Positions 35,808-45,158 of a stretch of 64,000 nucleotides of DNA are shown here, in pieces (the first letter of the stretch is position 1; each line of letters opens with the position of its first letter). The stretch is from Variovorax fucosicus. GTDB lineage: Bacteria > Pseudomonadota > Gammaproteobacteria > Burkholderiales > Burkholderiaceae_C. The position numbers and the translations under genes are program-made. The stretch covers positions 310,001 to 374,000 of the forward strand of contig NZ_JASZYU010000001.1 in NCBI RefSeq assembly GCF_030316825.1. Direction: 5' to 3'. The notes beneath the pieces were generated by a model. It worked only from the letters and a program-made list of their open reading frames with translations. It ran no database searches and had not been told where the DNA came from.

Positions 35808-37220
35808 ATGAAGACCCAGAGAACACTCGCCCTGTGGGGCGCGACCCTCGGCCTGCTGCTGGCACTGCCGGCCGCACAGGCCGAGACCATCCGCATCGCC
35901 ATCGGCACACAGGACACCACCATCAACTGCGCCACCGGTGGCCTGCTGATCCGAGAGCTGAAGCTGCTGGACAAGTACCTGCCGCGCACGGGCAAGTACA
36001 AGGACGCGCAGTACCAGATCGAGTGGAAGAACTTCACCTCTGGCGCGCCGCTGACCAACGAGATGGTCGCGGGCAAGCTCGACCTCGGCTCGATGGCCGA
36101 CTTTCCGGGCAGCTTCAACGGCGCGGCCTTCCAGAAGGCGGGGCGCAAGAGCATCTTCGTCACCGTGCTGTCGGGCAGCACCACCGGCAGCGGCAACGGC
36201 ATCGTCGTGCCGAAGGATTCGAAGGTGCAGTCCCTGGCCGAGCTCAAGGGCAAGACCATCTCCGTGCCCTTCGCATCGACCTCGCACGGCATGCTGCTGC
36301 GCGCCATCCAGGCCCAGGGCTGGGACCCGCTGAAGGACGTCAACATCACCACGCAGGCGCCCGAGGTGGCCGGCCCCGCGCTGCAGGCCGGCAAGGTCGA
36401 GGCGCATGCGGACTTCGTGCCCTTCGCCGAACTCTTTCCGTACCGCGGCTTCGCCCGCAAGATCTACGACGGCTCGCAGGCGAACGCACCCACCTTCCAC
36501 GGCAGCCTGGTCGACGAGGAGTATGCGAAGAAATACCCCGAGGTCGTTACGGCCTACCTGCGCGCGGCGCTCGAAGCCGACCGCCTCGTGGCCGCGGAAC
36601 CCGAGAAGTACAGCGAGCTGATCGCCAAGGTCACCGGCATCGAGGCCGAGGTCAACTACCTGTTCCATGGCCCGCTCGGGCTGCAGACACGCGACCTGAG
36701 CTGGAAGCCCGAGTACCGCCAGGCGGTGAAGACATCGCTCGAGACCCTGCGCCTGCTCAAGCGCACCGACAACGACATCGACGCCGATGCCTTCGTCCAG
36801 GACGGCTACATCCGCACCGCCTTCAAGGAGGCAGGCCTGGACTACGACAAGCAGCTGAAGAACTACAAGCGCGCGCCGCTGGTGGCGAAGGACGCTGCAA
36901 CGGGTAAGCCCATCGCCGACGTGAGCCGCGTGGCCCAGATCTGGGTGGCCGGCGAGCCGCTGGTGCGGCACTACGCCTCGCCCGAGAACGCCTTCGGCGA
37001 CCTGCAGAAGCTGGAGAAGGCCGGCAAGAAGGCGCGCGTGGTCTACGCACAGGATCGCAACAGCGGCAACAAGCTGCTGGCAGCCGATGCGTGGTTCGTG
37101 GTCGGCGCCAAGGGCGAGATCGATGCCTTCCTGCTCAAGGACCAGGCCGAAGGCTGGGCCGCGAAGAACGGCGGCAAGGTGGCGGACTTTGCCGGCGTGC
37201 GCGCCGCGCTGGCCGGCTGA
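35808..37220 (+). CDS. Long sulfonate/nitrate-type ABC substrate-binding protein
   Basis: A 470-residue receptor with signal peptide to about residue 25 (AAQAET) and NitT/TauT-type core (RIAIGTQDTTINCATGG, GAPLTNEMVAGKLDLGSMADFPG, TSHGMLLRAIQAQGWDPLKDV). It is about 120-140 residues longer than usual SsuA/TauA; the extra C-terminal part (about 340-470) contains a second small module with WVAGEPLVRHYASPENAFG. One Cys and three internal Met only. Permease and ATPase genes follow directly. Confidence 0.88.
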   Translation: MKTQRTLALWGATLGLLLALPAAQAETIRIAIGTQDTTINCATGGLLIRELKLLDKYLPRTGKYKDAQYQIEWKNFTSGAPLTNEMVAGKLDLGSMADFPGSFNGAAFQKAGRKSIFVTVLSGSTTGSGNGIVVPKDSKVQSLAELKGKTISVPFASTSHGMLLRAIQAQGWDPLKDVNITTQAPEVAGPALQAGKVEAHADFVPFAELFPYRGFARKIYDGSQANAPTFHGSLVDEEYAKKYPEVVTAYLRAALEADRLVAAEPEKYSELIAKVTGIEAEVNYLFHGPLGLQTRDLSWKPEYRQAVKTSLETLRLLKRTDNDIDADAFVQDGYIRTAFKEAGLDYDKQLKNYKRAPLVAKDAATGKPIADVSRVAQIWVAGEPLVRHYASPENAFGDLQKLEKAGKKARVVYAQDRNSGNKLLAADAWFVVGAKGEIDAFLLKDQAEGWAAKNGGKVADFAGVRAALAG

Positions 37221-37262
37221 GGCTGCGCCCGCCCTGCCCCGCGACCGCCTTTCATTCTCACC

Positions 37263-38072
37263 ATGGCCAGCTCCACCACCGAAAGCCTGCGCGCCGGCCT
37301 GCCGCGTGCCACCTGGCGCATTGCCGCGCTGCTGATCTGCGTGATCGCGTGGCACCTTGCCACGCGCCAGCGCGTGAACCTGGGCTTCATCACCTTCCAG
37401 AACGTTCCGCCGCCGCGCGAGGTGGCCGAGTCGGCCTGGTCGCTGCTGCAATCGCCGCTGGTGCTGCAGCACCTGGCGGCCAGCCTGCGCCGCGTGTTCA
37501 TCGGCTTCGGGCTGGCCGCAGTGGCCGGCGTGGCACTGGGCCTGGCCATCGGCCGCGCCCGCTGGGCCGAAGACACGTTGCTGCCGCCGCTGGAAGTTCT
37601 GCGGCCGATCCCCGCCGTGGCCTGGATTCCCCTGGCCATCCTGATGTTTCCGTCGTCGGAGGCGTCGATGGTCTTCATCACCTTTGTCGGTGCGCTGTTT
37701 CCGGTGCTGCTCAACACCGTGCACGGCGTGGAGGCGGTGGACGCGCGCCTGGTCGCATCGGCGCGCAGCCTGGGCGCCGGCCGGCTCGCGGTGTTCCGCG
37801 AGGTCGTCCTGCCGGGTGCGCTGCCGAGCATCGTCACGGGCCTGGCCATCGGCATGGGCACGGCGTGGTTCTGCCTCGTCACGGCCGAGATGATCTCGGG
37901 CCAGTTCGGCATCGGCTACTACACGTGGATGTCGTACACGATCCAGAACTACGCCGACATCGTGGTCGGCATGCTCGTCATCGGTGTGCTCGGCATGGGC
38001 AGCAGCGCGCTGGTGCGCTGGGCCGGCCAGGCGCTGATGCCCTGGCGCTCGGTGCAGGAGAAACGCGCATGA
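37263..38072 (+). CDS. ABC transporter permease (SsuC/TauC-like)
   Basis: A 269-residue permease with about six transmembrane segments and the EAA-type loop EVVLPGALPSIVTGLAIGMG. It follows the long receptor by 42 bp and overlaps the ATPase start (ATGA). It forms the channel of the transporter belonging to the flavoprotein/ferredoxin operon. Confidence 0.9.
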   Translation: MASSTTESLRAGLPRATWRIAALLICVIAWHLATRQRVNLGFITFQNVPPPREVAESAWSLLQSPLVLQHLAASLRRVFIGFGLAAVAGVALGLAIGRARWAEDTLLPPLEVLRPIPAVAWIPLAILMFPSSEASMVFITFVGALFPVLLNTVHGVEAVDARLVASARSLGAGRLAVFREVVLPGALPSIVTGLAIGMGTAWFCLVTAEMISGQFGIGYYTWMSYTIQNYADIVVGMLVIGVLGMGSSALVRWAGQALMPWRSVQEKRA

Positions 38073-38929
38073 AGGCCGACGTGAAAGCCGAAGTGCAAAA
38101 AGGCCGCATCGCCATCGACGACCTGCGCGTGCGCCTGGGCCGCGGCGAGCAGGCCTTCGACGCGGTGCAGGACATCACGCTGCACGTCGAGCCCGGCGAG
38201 TTCGTCTGCCTGCTCGGCCCCTCTGGCTGCGGCAAGTCGACGCTGCTGGGTGCACTGGCCGGCCACCTGGCGCCTGCGCGCGGCGGCATTCATGTGGACG
38301 GCGAGCCGGTTCACGGGCCGCATCCGGATCGCGGGCTGGTGTTCCAGCACCACACGCTCTTTCCCTGGAAGAAGGTGCTCGACAACGTCGCCTTCGGCCT
38401 GAAGATGCAGGGCGTGGGCCGGCGCGAGCGCCATGCCAGGGCGCACGAGATGCTGCGGCTGGTCGGACTCGACGACTTCGCCGGGTTCTATCCCTGCCAG
38501 CTTTCGGGCGGCATGCAGCAGCGCGCGGAAATTGCGCGGGTGCTCATCAACCATCCGCGCGTGATGCTGATGGACGAGCCCTTCGGTGCGCTCGATGCCC
38601 AGACCCGGCTGATGATGCAGCGCCAGCTGCTCGACGCCTGGGCGCGCGTGCGCACCACCATCGTCTTCATCACGCACGACATCGACGAGGCGCTGTTCCT
38701 CGGCGACCGCGTGCTCGTGATGGGACCACGGCCGGGCCGTATCGTCGCCGAGTTCGCGCTGGATTTCGAACGGCCGCGCGACCCTTCGCTGGTCACGTCT
38801 TCCGCCTTCACTGCGCTGAAGCGGCACTGCCTGCAACTGCTCCATCCCCATGCGGCTGCCAGCGCACCGCTGCAGCGCCTCACCCCGCTGGGCATGCCGA
38901 CGGCCGCCCAACTGCGCTTCGCCATCTAG
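38069..38929 (+). CDS. ABC transporter ATPase (SsuB/TauB-like)
   Basis: A 286-residue ATPase with GPSGCGKST Walker A, QHHTLFPWKKVLDNVAFGL Q-loop region, LSGGMQQR signature and LMDEPFGALDAQTR Walker B. The last ~45 residues are an additional C-terminal tail. It is coupled to the permease by ATGA overlap and followed 7 bp later by the HEAT-repeat gene. Confidence 0.92.
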   Translation: MKADVKAEVQKGRIAIDDLRVRLGRGEQAFDAVQDITLHVEPGEFVCLLGPSGCGKSTLLGALAGHLAPARGGIHVDGEPVHGPHPDRGLVFQHHTLFPWKKVLDNVAFGLKMQGVGRRERHARAHEMLRLVGLDDFAGFYPCQLSGGMQQRAEIARVLINHPRVMLMDEPFGALDAQTRLMMQRQLLDAWARVRTTIVFITHDIDEALFLGDRVLVMGPRPGRIVAEFALDFERPRDPSLVTSSAFTALKRHCLQLLHPHAAASAPLQRLTPLGMPTAAQLRFAI

Positions 38930-38936
38930 CAGAAAC

Positions 38937-39956
38937 ATGAACATCACCAACCTTGACGATCCCGAATTGCAGGCGATTGCCGAGCGGCTCCGCTCCGCCG
39001 ACGCGACCGTGCGGCGCATCGCCGTGCTGAGCCTCGGCGACCTGGCCGATGAGGCCCACACCCCGCTGCTGGTCGCGGCGCTGCGCGATGACGCGCCGGC
39101 CGTGCGCGCCGCCGCCGCGCTGGCGCTCGAAACCATGGAGAACCAGACCGCCATCGAGGGCCTGGCCGTGGCGCTGGACGATGCCGATGCGCAGGTGCGC
39201 GAGGCCGCAGCCCACAGCCTGGCCGAACTGAAGGATCCGGCGTCCGCCGCCTGGCTGCTGCCGCATGCGGGGGCCGGGCCGGCGCGGGTGCGCGCCGCCG
39301 TGCTGCGCGCGCTGCGCGAACTGCGCGTGCCTGCCAGTGCCGGGCCTGCGCTGGCGGTGTTGCACGAGGCACACGCCGCGCCGGATGCCACCGATGCCAT
39401 CGCCCTGCGCCGCGAAGCGATCGGCGTGCTCGGCTATCTGAAGCATGCGCCCGCGCTGCCTGCGTTGGCCGGGCTCGCCGTCTCCGATCCGGTGGACGAG
39501 GTGCGCCGTGTGGCCGTGGGAGCGCTGGCATTCGCCACCGCCGATGCAGACGCCCGCAACGCGCTGGAAGCCGCACTGCGCGACGCGAGCTGGCAAGTGC
39601 GGGAAGAAGCCGCCACCGCGCTCGGCAAGCTGCAGCAGCCCGCGGCGGCCGCGGCGCTGCGCGCGGCCCTGGACGACCCCTACTGGCAGGTGCGCCTGCG
39701 TGCAGCACGCAGCCTGGGACGGCTGCGCAATACCGAGAGCGTGGCACCGCTGCTTGCGGCGCTGGATCACGGCATCAGCAATCTGCGCAAGGAAGCGGCA
39801 TTGGCGCTCGGCGAGATCGGCGATGCAGCCGCGCTGCCTGCGCTCGAACGCGCAGCGCACGACCCGGATCCGGAAGTGCGCAAGTCGGCGCGACTGGCCA
39901 TCGCCCAGATCGGCCCGGAACATGGCCCGGTACGCGACCCCGCACATGGCGCCTGA
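38937..39956 (+). CDS. HEAT-repeat (PBS-lyase-like) protein
   Basis: A 339-residue all-helical protein made of about ten HEAT/PBS-lyase-type repeats of ~31 residues with the pattern VRxAAAxALGxLxDxxALPxLxxAL (e.g. around residues 25, 57, 88, 205, 236, 267, 298). HEAT scaffolds bind other proteins or, in phycobilin lyases, cofactors. It contains one internal Met and no Cys. It overlaps the DUF971 start and follows the ATPase closely, so it belongs to the flavoprotein operon; an assembly or partner-docking role is inferred. Confidence 0.85.
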   Translation: MNITNLDDPELQAIAERLRSADATVRRIAVLSLGDLADEAHTPLLVAALRDDAPAVRAAAALALETMENQTAIEGLAVALDDADAQVREAAAHSLAELKDPASAAWLLPHAGAGPARVRAAVLRALRELRVPASAGPALAVLHEAHAAPDATDAIALRREAIGVLGYLKHAPALPALAGLAVSDPVDEVRRVAVGALAFATADADARNALEAALRDASWQVREEAATALGKLQQPAAAAALRAALDDPYWQVRLRAARSLGRLRNTESVAPLLAALDHGISNLRKEAALALGEIGDAAALPALERAAHDPDPEVRKSARLAIAQIGPEHGPVRDPAHGA

Positions 39957-40260
39957 GTCCATCGTCGACCATCGCGCGCGTGCGGCGCTGGAGTTCTGCT
40001 GGGCGGACGGTGCACGGCATGTGGCGGCATACCAGCTGCTGCGATCGAGCTGCCCCTGTGCCGACTGCAAGGCGCTGCGCGCGGCAAGGCCCGATGACGA
40101 TGCGACGCAGCCGCAACCAACCGCCGGGTTGTGCGTGACGGACATCCAGCCGGTCGGCGCTTACGGCGTGCAGTTCGCGTTCAGCGATGGGCATGACCGG
40201 GGAATTTTTCCCTGGGTGTTCTTGAGGGCGCTGCTGGAGCAGCCGCACGCACCCGGTTGA
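39946..40260 (+). CDS. DUF971 (gamma-butyrobetaine-hydroxylase-like N-terminal) protein
   Basis: A 104-residue small domain with the DUF971/GBBH-like pattern: LEFCWADGARHVAAYQLLRSSC followed by CPCADC, then VTDIQPVGAYGVQFAFSDGHDRGIFPW. In other proteins this domain carries a metal (Zn) through Cys residues and is linked to Fe-S assembly factors. It is Cys-rich (five Cys), consistent with metal or cluster binding. An ATG at 39922 would add eight residues. It is the last gene of the GntR-flavoprotein operon and converges on the MFS gene 10 bp away. Confidence 0.85.
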   Translation: MAPESIVDHRARAALEFCWADGARHVAAYQLLRSSCPCADCKALRAARPDDDATQPQPTAGLCVTDIQPVGAYGVQFAFSDGHDRGIFPWVFLRALLEQPHAPG

Positions 40261-40270
40261 CCGGCTGAGT

Positions 40271-41569
40271 TCAGTTCTGGTGCAGGTCGCGCCCCCGCGT
40301 CTCCGGCAGGCACAGCGCCACCACGACCACCATGGCGTACGCCACGGCCGCGCACACGCCGATGGCAGTGCCCAGCGGCAGGTGCAGCCGGTCGCTCAGC
40401 AGGCCCACGAGGGCCGGGAAGGTAGCGCCGAAGCCGCGCCCGAAGTTGTAGCAAAAGCCCTGCCCCGAGCCGCGCAGTTCGTTCGGGAAAAGCTCGGCCA
40501 GGAAAGCGCCGGCGCCGCTGAAGATGCCCGACATGAAGAAGCCCAGCGGAAAGCCCAGCACCAGCATCAGCGCGTCGGTGATCGGCAGCAGCGTGTAGGC
40601 ATAGACGAGCGCGCCGGCACCGACCGCGAACAGGATGAAAGCCCGCCGGCGCCCGAGGCGGTCGGACAGATACGCGCCACACAGGTAGCCGATGAAGGCG
40701 CCCGCAATGAACATGAACTGGTAGCCGCCTGAGCCGAGCACGGTGAGATGGCGCTCGTTCTTGAGGAAGGTCGGCAGCCACACGCCGATGGCGTAGTAGC
40801 CGCCCTGCATGCCGGTGAACAGCAGGCTCGCGAGCACCGTCGTGCGCAGCAGGCCCGGCTTGAAGATGGCGAGGAAATTGCCGCTGCGCTCGCCGCGCGC
40901 CACGGCGGCGCGCGTCTGCACATAGATCTCGGGGTCACGGATGGAGCGCCGGATGAAGACGATCAGGAGCGCGGGCAGCAGGCCCAGCAGAAACATCGCA
41001 CGCCACGAGATTTCCGGCGGCAAAAAGGAAAACAGGGCCATCGACACCAGCACCGCCGCGCCCCAGCCGACGGCCCAGCTGCTCTGCACCAGGCCAACCG
41101 CCTTGCCGCGGTAAGCCGGCCGGATCATCTCGGCGATCAACACCGAACCCACCGCCCATTCGCCGCCGAAGCCCAGGCCCTGCAGGGTGCGTGCGATCAG
41201 CAGTTCCTCGGGCGAGCGCGCCAGCCCGCAGGCAAACGTGAAGATGGCAAACACCAGTATCGTGAGCTGCAGGATGCGCACGCGGCCGAAGCGGTCGGCC
41301 AGGATGCCGGCCAGCCATCCACCCAGCGCCGAGGCCACCAGCGTGGCGGTGCCGATGAATCCGACTTCGGTCTTGCTCATGCCCCACAGCGTTAGCAGGA
41401 TCGGCGTGACCAGCGGCAATGTGTAGTAGTCGAAGGCATCGACGGCATAGCCGCTGAAAGAAGCGGCCAGCGTGCGCTTCTCGTTGGGGTCGAGGGTTTT
41501 CAGCCAGTTCGCATCGGCGGCGGCGCCGAGGGCCGGACTGGCTTGCGTGACGGTGGTTTCTGCGGGCAT
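40271..41569 (-). CDS. MFS transporter (aromatic/organic-acid:proton symporter type)
   Basis: A 432-residue major facilitator with twelve hydrophobic segments, loop 2-3 motif GGWLAGILADRFGRVRIL and the equivalent AYLSDRLGRRRAF between helices 8 and 9. The GGEWAVGSVLIAEM segment in helix 5 is typical of the metabolite:H+ symporter (ShiA/BenK/PcaK-like) group. Start 41569 gives a hydrophilic ~35-residue N-terminus. It probably imports an organic acid; it has no clear operon partner. Confidence 0.88.
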   Translation of the reverse strand: MPAETTVTQASPALGAAADANWLKTLDPNEKRTLAASFSGYAVDAFDYYTLPLVTPILLTLWGMSKTEVGFIGTATLVASALGGWLAGILADRFGRVRILQLTILVFAIFTFACGLARSPEELLIARTLQGLGFGGEWAVGSVLIAEMIRPAYRGKAVGLVQSSWAVGWGAAVLVSMALFSFLPPEISWRAMFLLGLLPALLIVFIRRSIRDPEIYVQTRAAVARGERSGNFLAIFKPGLLRTTVLASLLFTGMQGGYYAIGVWLPTFLKNERHLTVLGSGGYQFMFIAGAFIGYLCGAYLSDRLGRRRAFILFAVGAGALVYAYTLLPITDALMLVLGFPLGFFMSGIFSGAGAFLAELFPNELRGSGQGFCYNFGRGFGATFPALVGLLSDRLHLPLGTAIGVCAAVAYAMVVVVALCLPETRGRDLHQN

Positions 41570-41721
41570 CGTGTGGTCTCGTGGTTGGCCTTCATGTGTG
41601 AAAGCTCTGTGACGGGATCCATTGTGGAAATCCACGCGCGCCAACTCCAACGCGAAATTTCTCGCTCAGCTCATCGATTTTCTCGATGCACCAGTTTCGG
41701 GCCCTCGCGGTTGCGATGGGC

Positions 41722-42753
41722 TCAATAGGTCACGGTAACGGTGACCACGTCGAGGTAGCTGTCCGGCCTCACGTTGGCGCCGGCGCCGAGCACCCGGCCA
41801 TAGACGGTCAGTGCCTGCACCAGCCCGCTGCCGGTGCCCGCGACGGTATTGGTGCCGGTGACATTGCCCCAGACGCTGGAGCGGCCCGCGTTGCGGTAGA
41901 GCTGGTAGGCCACCGTGTCGGTATTGCCCGGCACGCCGCCCGTCGGGGCCATGACGCCGGCGCCGGTCGTCGCACCATTGGAGGGCGCCAGCCCGACCGT
42001 ATAGGCCGTCGGCGTCGTGCAGGTCACGTTGATGGTGCTCGTGCGGTCGATATCGGCTGCCCCCGGGAGACCGGCAACGCTGCCGAAGTTCAGCGGATCA
42101 GCCGTGACAAGGCAGCTCTTGGCGACAGTCGCGCTGACCACGAACGGGAACTTGCTCGACAGCAGGACGCTGTTGCAGTCCGGCGGCATGAACAACAGGT
42201 TCGTCGTGAGCATGATCGAGGTGTGGTCGCCGGCGAAGCTGTCCTGGTAGGCGCCCGGCGGCACGGTGGTCTGGAGCGCGATCAGTTCCCCGCGCATGGT
42301 GGCGCTTCCGGATACGTGTCCGTCGCCGCTGAAAAGATTCCAGGCAGGAATGCTCAACGCCACGGTGAAAGGATTCGGCGCCGAGGCGTTGCCGTTGGAG
42401 CCCCAGACCGTTCCGCTCGTCGACTGGTAGAGCTGGAACTTCAAGGTGTTTGTGGCGCCGCTCTTCATGATGCGCGGATTGAAGTTCCCGACGCCTTCGT
42501 TGCCATCGCCGATGTTGAAGCAGACCCTGGCCTGCATGGCGGTGAGGCCGTTGTTGGTGCAGGTGTAGTTCAGCGTGGCCGTGACGGGCGATGGCGTGCC
42601 TCCGGCGACCAGGTCGACCGTGCCGAAGGCCACGTTCGTCATCGTCGCGGTGCAGTTGACGGCCGCCTGCGCACTGCCGGCCGGCAGCCACCACAGCAAC
42701 GCGCAGATCAGGGGCAGGAGCAGGCCTCGCCAGGTTCGGTTCGGAAGGTTCAT
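41722..42753 (-). CDS. Spore coat U-domain fimbrial tip protein (CsuE-like)
   Basis: A 343-residue exported protein with a signal peptide (to about residue 30, GSAQAAV) and two spore-coat-U (SCPU) domains, about residues 31-190 and 195-343. Each has paired Cys and the second ends in VTVTVTY as expected for donor-strand pilins. Two-domain proteins are the tip adhesins of archaic chaperone-usher pili such as Csu. It is the last gene of the operon and overlaps the usher stop by 4 bp. Confidence 0.87.
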   Translation of the reverse strand: MNLPNRTWRGLLLPLICALLWWLPAGSAQAAVNCTATMTNVAFGTVDLVAGGTPSPVTATLNYTCTNNGLTAMQARVCFNIGDGNEGVGNFNPRIMKSGATNTLKFQLYQSTSGTVWGSNGNASAPNPFTVALSIPAWNLFSGDGHVSGSATMRGELIALQTTVPPGAYQDSFAGDHTSIMLTTNLLFMPPDCNSVLLSSKFPFVVSATVAKSCLVTADPLNFGSVAGLPGAADIDRTSTINVTCTTPTAYTVGLAPSNGATTGAGVMAPTGGVPGNTDTVAYQLYRNAGRSSVWGNVTGTNTVAGTGSGLVQALTVYGRVLGAGANVRPDSYLDVVTVTVTY

Positions 42754-45158
42754 GGCGACCTGGCCTCCCTGGCGCAGCGCAGCGGCCCGATCTGCGGAAT
42801 GCGGCTGCCGTCCTTGCGGTAGTCGAAGCTGGCCCGGCAACGGCCGTTGGGCATCTGCACGTCGAGCGTGTTCCGGGGTTCGAGCGTCTCGAGATAGACC
42901 GCGCCGTCGAAGCCGACCAGCGCGGGCTCGTCGGCCCGGCCGTTGGCGCGCACGCGGCTGCCCAGCGGCAGCGGCTTGCCAGCCTCGTCCACCAGGATCA
43001 GCGCAGCAGCATTGATCGGCGTGATGCCGAATCGCACCAGTGTGCCGGCGCGGTCGCTTGGCGTGGCGAGGGTCTTCACGCGTTCGATTCGCACATCGGC
43101 GGGCAATTGCATCGGGTCGATCGACAAGTGGTTGTTCTGGTAGGCGCTGAGCGGTGCTACCAGCAGCATGCCATTGCCGTCCGTGGTGCCGATCGACCGG
43201 TTCTCCAGCTTCACCGGCACGCCGGCGACGCCGTCCGTGGAGACCACGGCGAAGGCATCGTCGATGCGGCGCGCCGCGAACGGCTGGCCGCCCATGAACA
43301 CGACCGAACCCGTGGCGCCTGCATAGGCGTAGCGGCTGTCGCCGAGCACGCTGATGCCCGCCATGGCGCGGCCGTAGCGGCCCAGATAGTCGACCTCGGC
43401 CTGGCCGCCGCTCTGGCCGCCGCCGTGGCGCAGACCGGTGCGCCAGCCGATGCCGCCCTCGCTCGGGGTCGAGCTCTGCGCGTCGGCGGTGTAGACGGTG
43501 CGATCCCGATCGCGCTGAACCCCGGCAGTGGCCGTGACCCTGCCGTCGAGCGACCAGGTGAAGCCGACGAAGAGGCTGCGCTCCCGCCGGTCGTCGAGGT
43601 TCTGGTTGAGGCTCACGTTCAGCGAGGCGCTGCGTCCCAGCGACTTGAACCAGTAGGCGCTCGCCAGGCGCGTCGCCTGTTGCGCGGGATAGCGCAGGTA
43701 GAGATAGCTGAGGCCGAAGCTGCCGAAGTTGTCGGTGGTGTAGCCGATCGAGGTGCGGCCCGAGCCGCGCGCCGGCGCACTGCCGTACAGCGATGCAACG
43801 TCGCGGAACTCGCCGCGGGTGCGGGTGCCTTCGACCGCGAAGTTGAATTGGTTGTCGCGCCAGCTGTAGCCCAGGTTCAGCAGCGAGCCGCCCTGCCCCT
43901 GGTAGCTGCTCTGCGCCACCGCGCCCGACAGCACGCCGCTTTGCCCGAGCAGCCATGCGCCGCCGACGCCCCCCTTCACCAGTCCGCGCGTGGCCTCGCC
44001 GTGCGCCTCCAGCGTGAAGCTGTTGCTCACGCCGTAGCGCCAGGTGCCGGTGGTGGCGGGATCGCTGCCGTAGTCGAAGGAGCGCAGGCCGTAGCCCTTG
44101 CGCACCACGCCGAGGTCGACCGACCAATCGGACAACCCCTGCTGCAGCAGCCGCTGGGTGTCGTATAGCGAGAAGTCGAGCGTCGTGGCGCGGCCGAAGG
44201 CGTCTGTCAGAACTACCTGGGCGTTGCCGGCGCCGTTGATGCTCGGGACCGTGTTGAGCTGGAACGGCCCGGCCGGCACCCGGCCCGTGTACTGGCGCAT
44301 GCCGTTGATGTAGAGCTCCACCTGCGAGGGCAGCGCAGCCGCCCCCAGGAAAGCCGGCAGCGGCGTGGTGGTGCGATAGGGCTGCAGCGCAAAGTTGCGC
44401 GAGAGCTGGACGCCGCCGATGCGCGTGGAACGCGACCATGGCAGCGCCGCAGTGGTCGTGTCGCCCACGCGCAGCGTCAGCATGTCTTCCGGGAAGGAAG
44501 TGCTCAAGGTGGTGTCGAGCCGGACCGAGTCGTGCCTCCAGCCCGCGTCGTCGATGCGGGCCGCGCGCGTCATCAGCGTGTTGCTGAGCACCGAGCTTCC
44601 GCTGAACGCGCGCAGCTCTGTGATCGCGTTGAGGCTCGAAGTGTTGTTGCGGCCCTGCGTGCCATAGAGGTCGTAGTTGAGCAGCAGGCCGGGCGACGCG
44701 CTGGCCTTGGGCGAGATGACCGTCGATGTGTCGACCACGGTCTTGGACAGGCGCAGCACCTCGGCCGTTGCGTTGATCGCCACGCTCTGGCGTGCCGCGT
44801 CGTACTTGACCTGCACCCCCGCAAGGCTGTTCAGCCTGACGGGATCGGCCATGCCGGCCGGCAGCACGAAGCCCAGTTGCCGCAGTGTGGCTGCGCTGGC
44901 CCACAGCGCCTGGCCGCGCAGGCCGAAGTGCACCAGGCCCTGCGGATTGCCGTTGAGGCTCAGTTCCAGATAGAGATCGCTGCCGCCCGGCCCGGCGAGG
45001 TCGCCTTCCGCGGATGCGGCGACCGGTGGGCTTGCGGTGGTTGCAGCATTCTCGGCCTGCGCCGCAAAGGGCATCAGGCCGGAGAGAAGCAGCAGTGGCA
45101 GCAAGCGCTCAGCGGACGCGTTCGAGAGGCGGAATGTTTTCCTGCGTCGCGTTGCCAT
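42750..45158 (-). CDS. Fimbrial outer-membrane usher (CsuD-like)
   Basis: An 802-residue usher with a signal sequence (cleavage near FAAQA, residue 35), N-terminal domain (LYLELSLNGNPQGLVHF), a 24-strand barrel and a plug, and C-terminal domains with NGRCRASFDYRKDGSRIPQIGPLRC. It secretes and anchors the pilus. The chosen ATG lies 50 bp inside the chaperone gene; a start just after the chaperone stop (TTG near 45103) would leave a very short signal, so the overlapping start is preferred. Confidence 0.9.
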   Translation of the reverse strand: MATRRRKTFRLSNASAERLLPLLLLSGLMPFAAQAENAATTASPPVAASAEGDLAGPGGSDLYLELSLNGNPQGLVHFGLRGQALWASAATLRQLGFVLPAGMADPVRLNSLAGVQVKYDAARQSVAINATAEVLRLSKTVVDTSTVISPKASASPGLLLNYDLYGTQGRNNTSSLNAITELRAFSGSSVLSNTLMTRAARIDDAGWRHDSVRLDTTLSTSFPEDMLTLRVGDTTTAALPWSRSTRIGGVQLSRNFALQPYRTTTPLPAFLGAAALPSQVELYINGMRQYTGRVPAGPFQLNTVPSINGAGNAQVVLTDAFGRATTLDFSLYDTQRLLQQGLSDWSVDLGVVRKGYGLRSFDYGSDPATTGTWRYGVSNSFTLEAHGEATRGLVKGGVGGAWLLGQSGVLSGAVAQSSYQGQGGSLLNLGYSWRDNQFNFAVEGTRTRGEFRDVASLYGSAPARGSGRTSIGYTTDNFGSFGLSYLYLRYPAQQATRLASAYWFKSLGRSASLNVSLNQNLDDRRERSLFVGFTWSLDGRVTATAGVQRDRDRTVYTADAQSSTPSEGGIGWRTGLRHGGGQSGGQAEVDYLGRYGRAMAGISVLGDSRYAYAGATGSVVFMGGQPFAARRIDDAFAVVSTDGVAGVPVKLENRSIGTTDGNGMLLVAPLSAYQNNHLSIDPMQLPADVRIERVKTLATPSDRAGTLVRFGITPINAAALILVDEAGKPLPLGSRVRANGRADEPALVGFDGAVYLETLEPRNTLDVQMPNGRCRASFDYRKDGSRIPQIGPLRCAREARSP

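Noticed and set aside
41672..41688. Terminator after the fimbrial operon (CATCGA-TTTTC-TCGATG)
   Set aside because: Only six pairs and no T-run on the relevant strand; could be chance.
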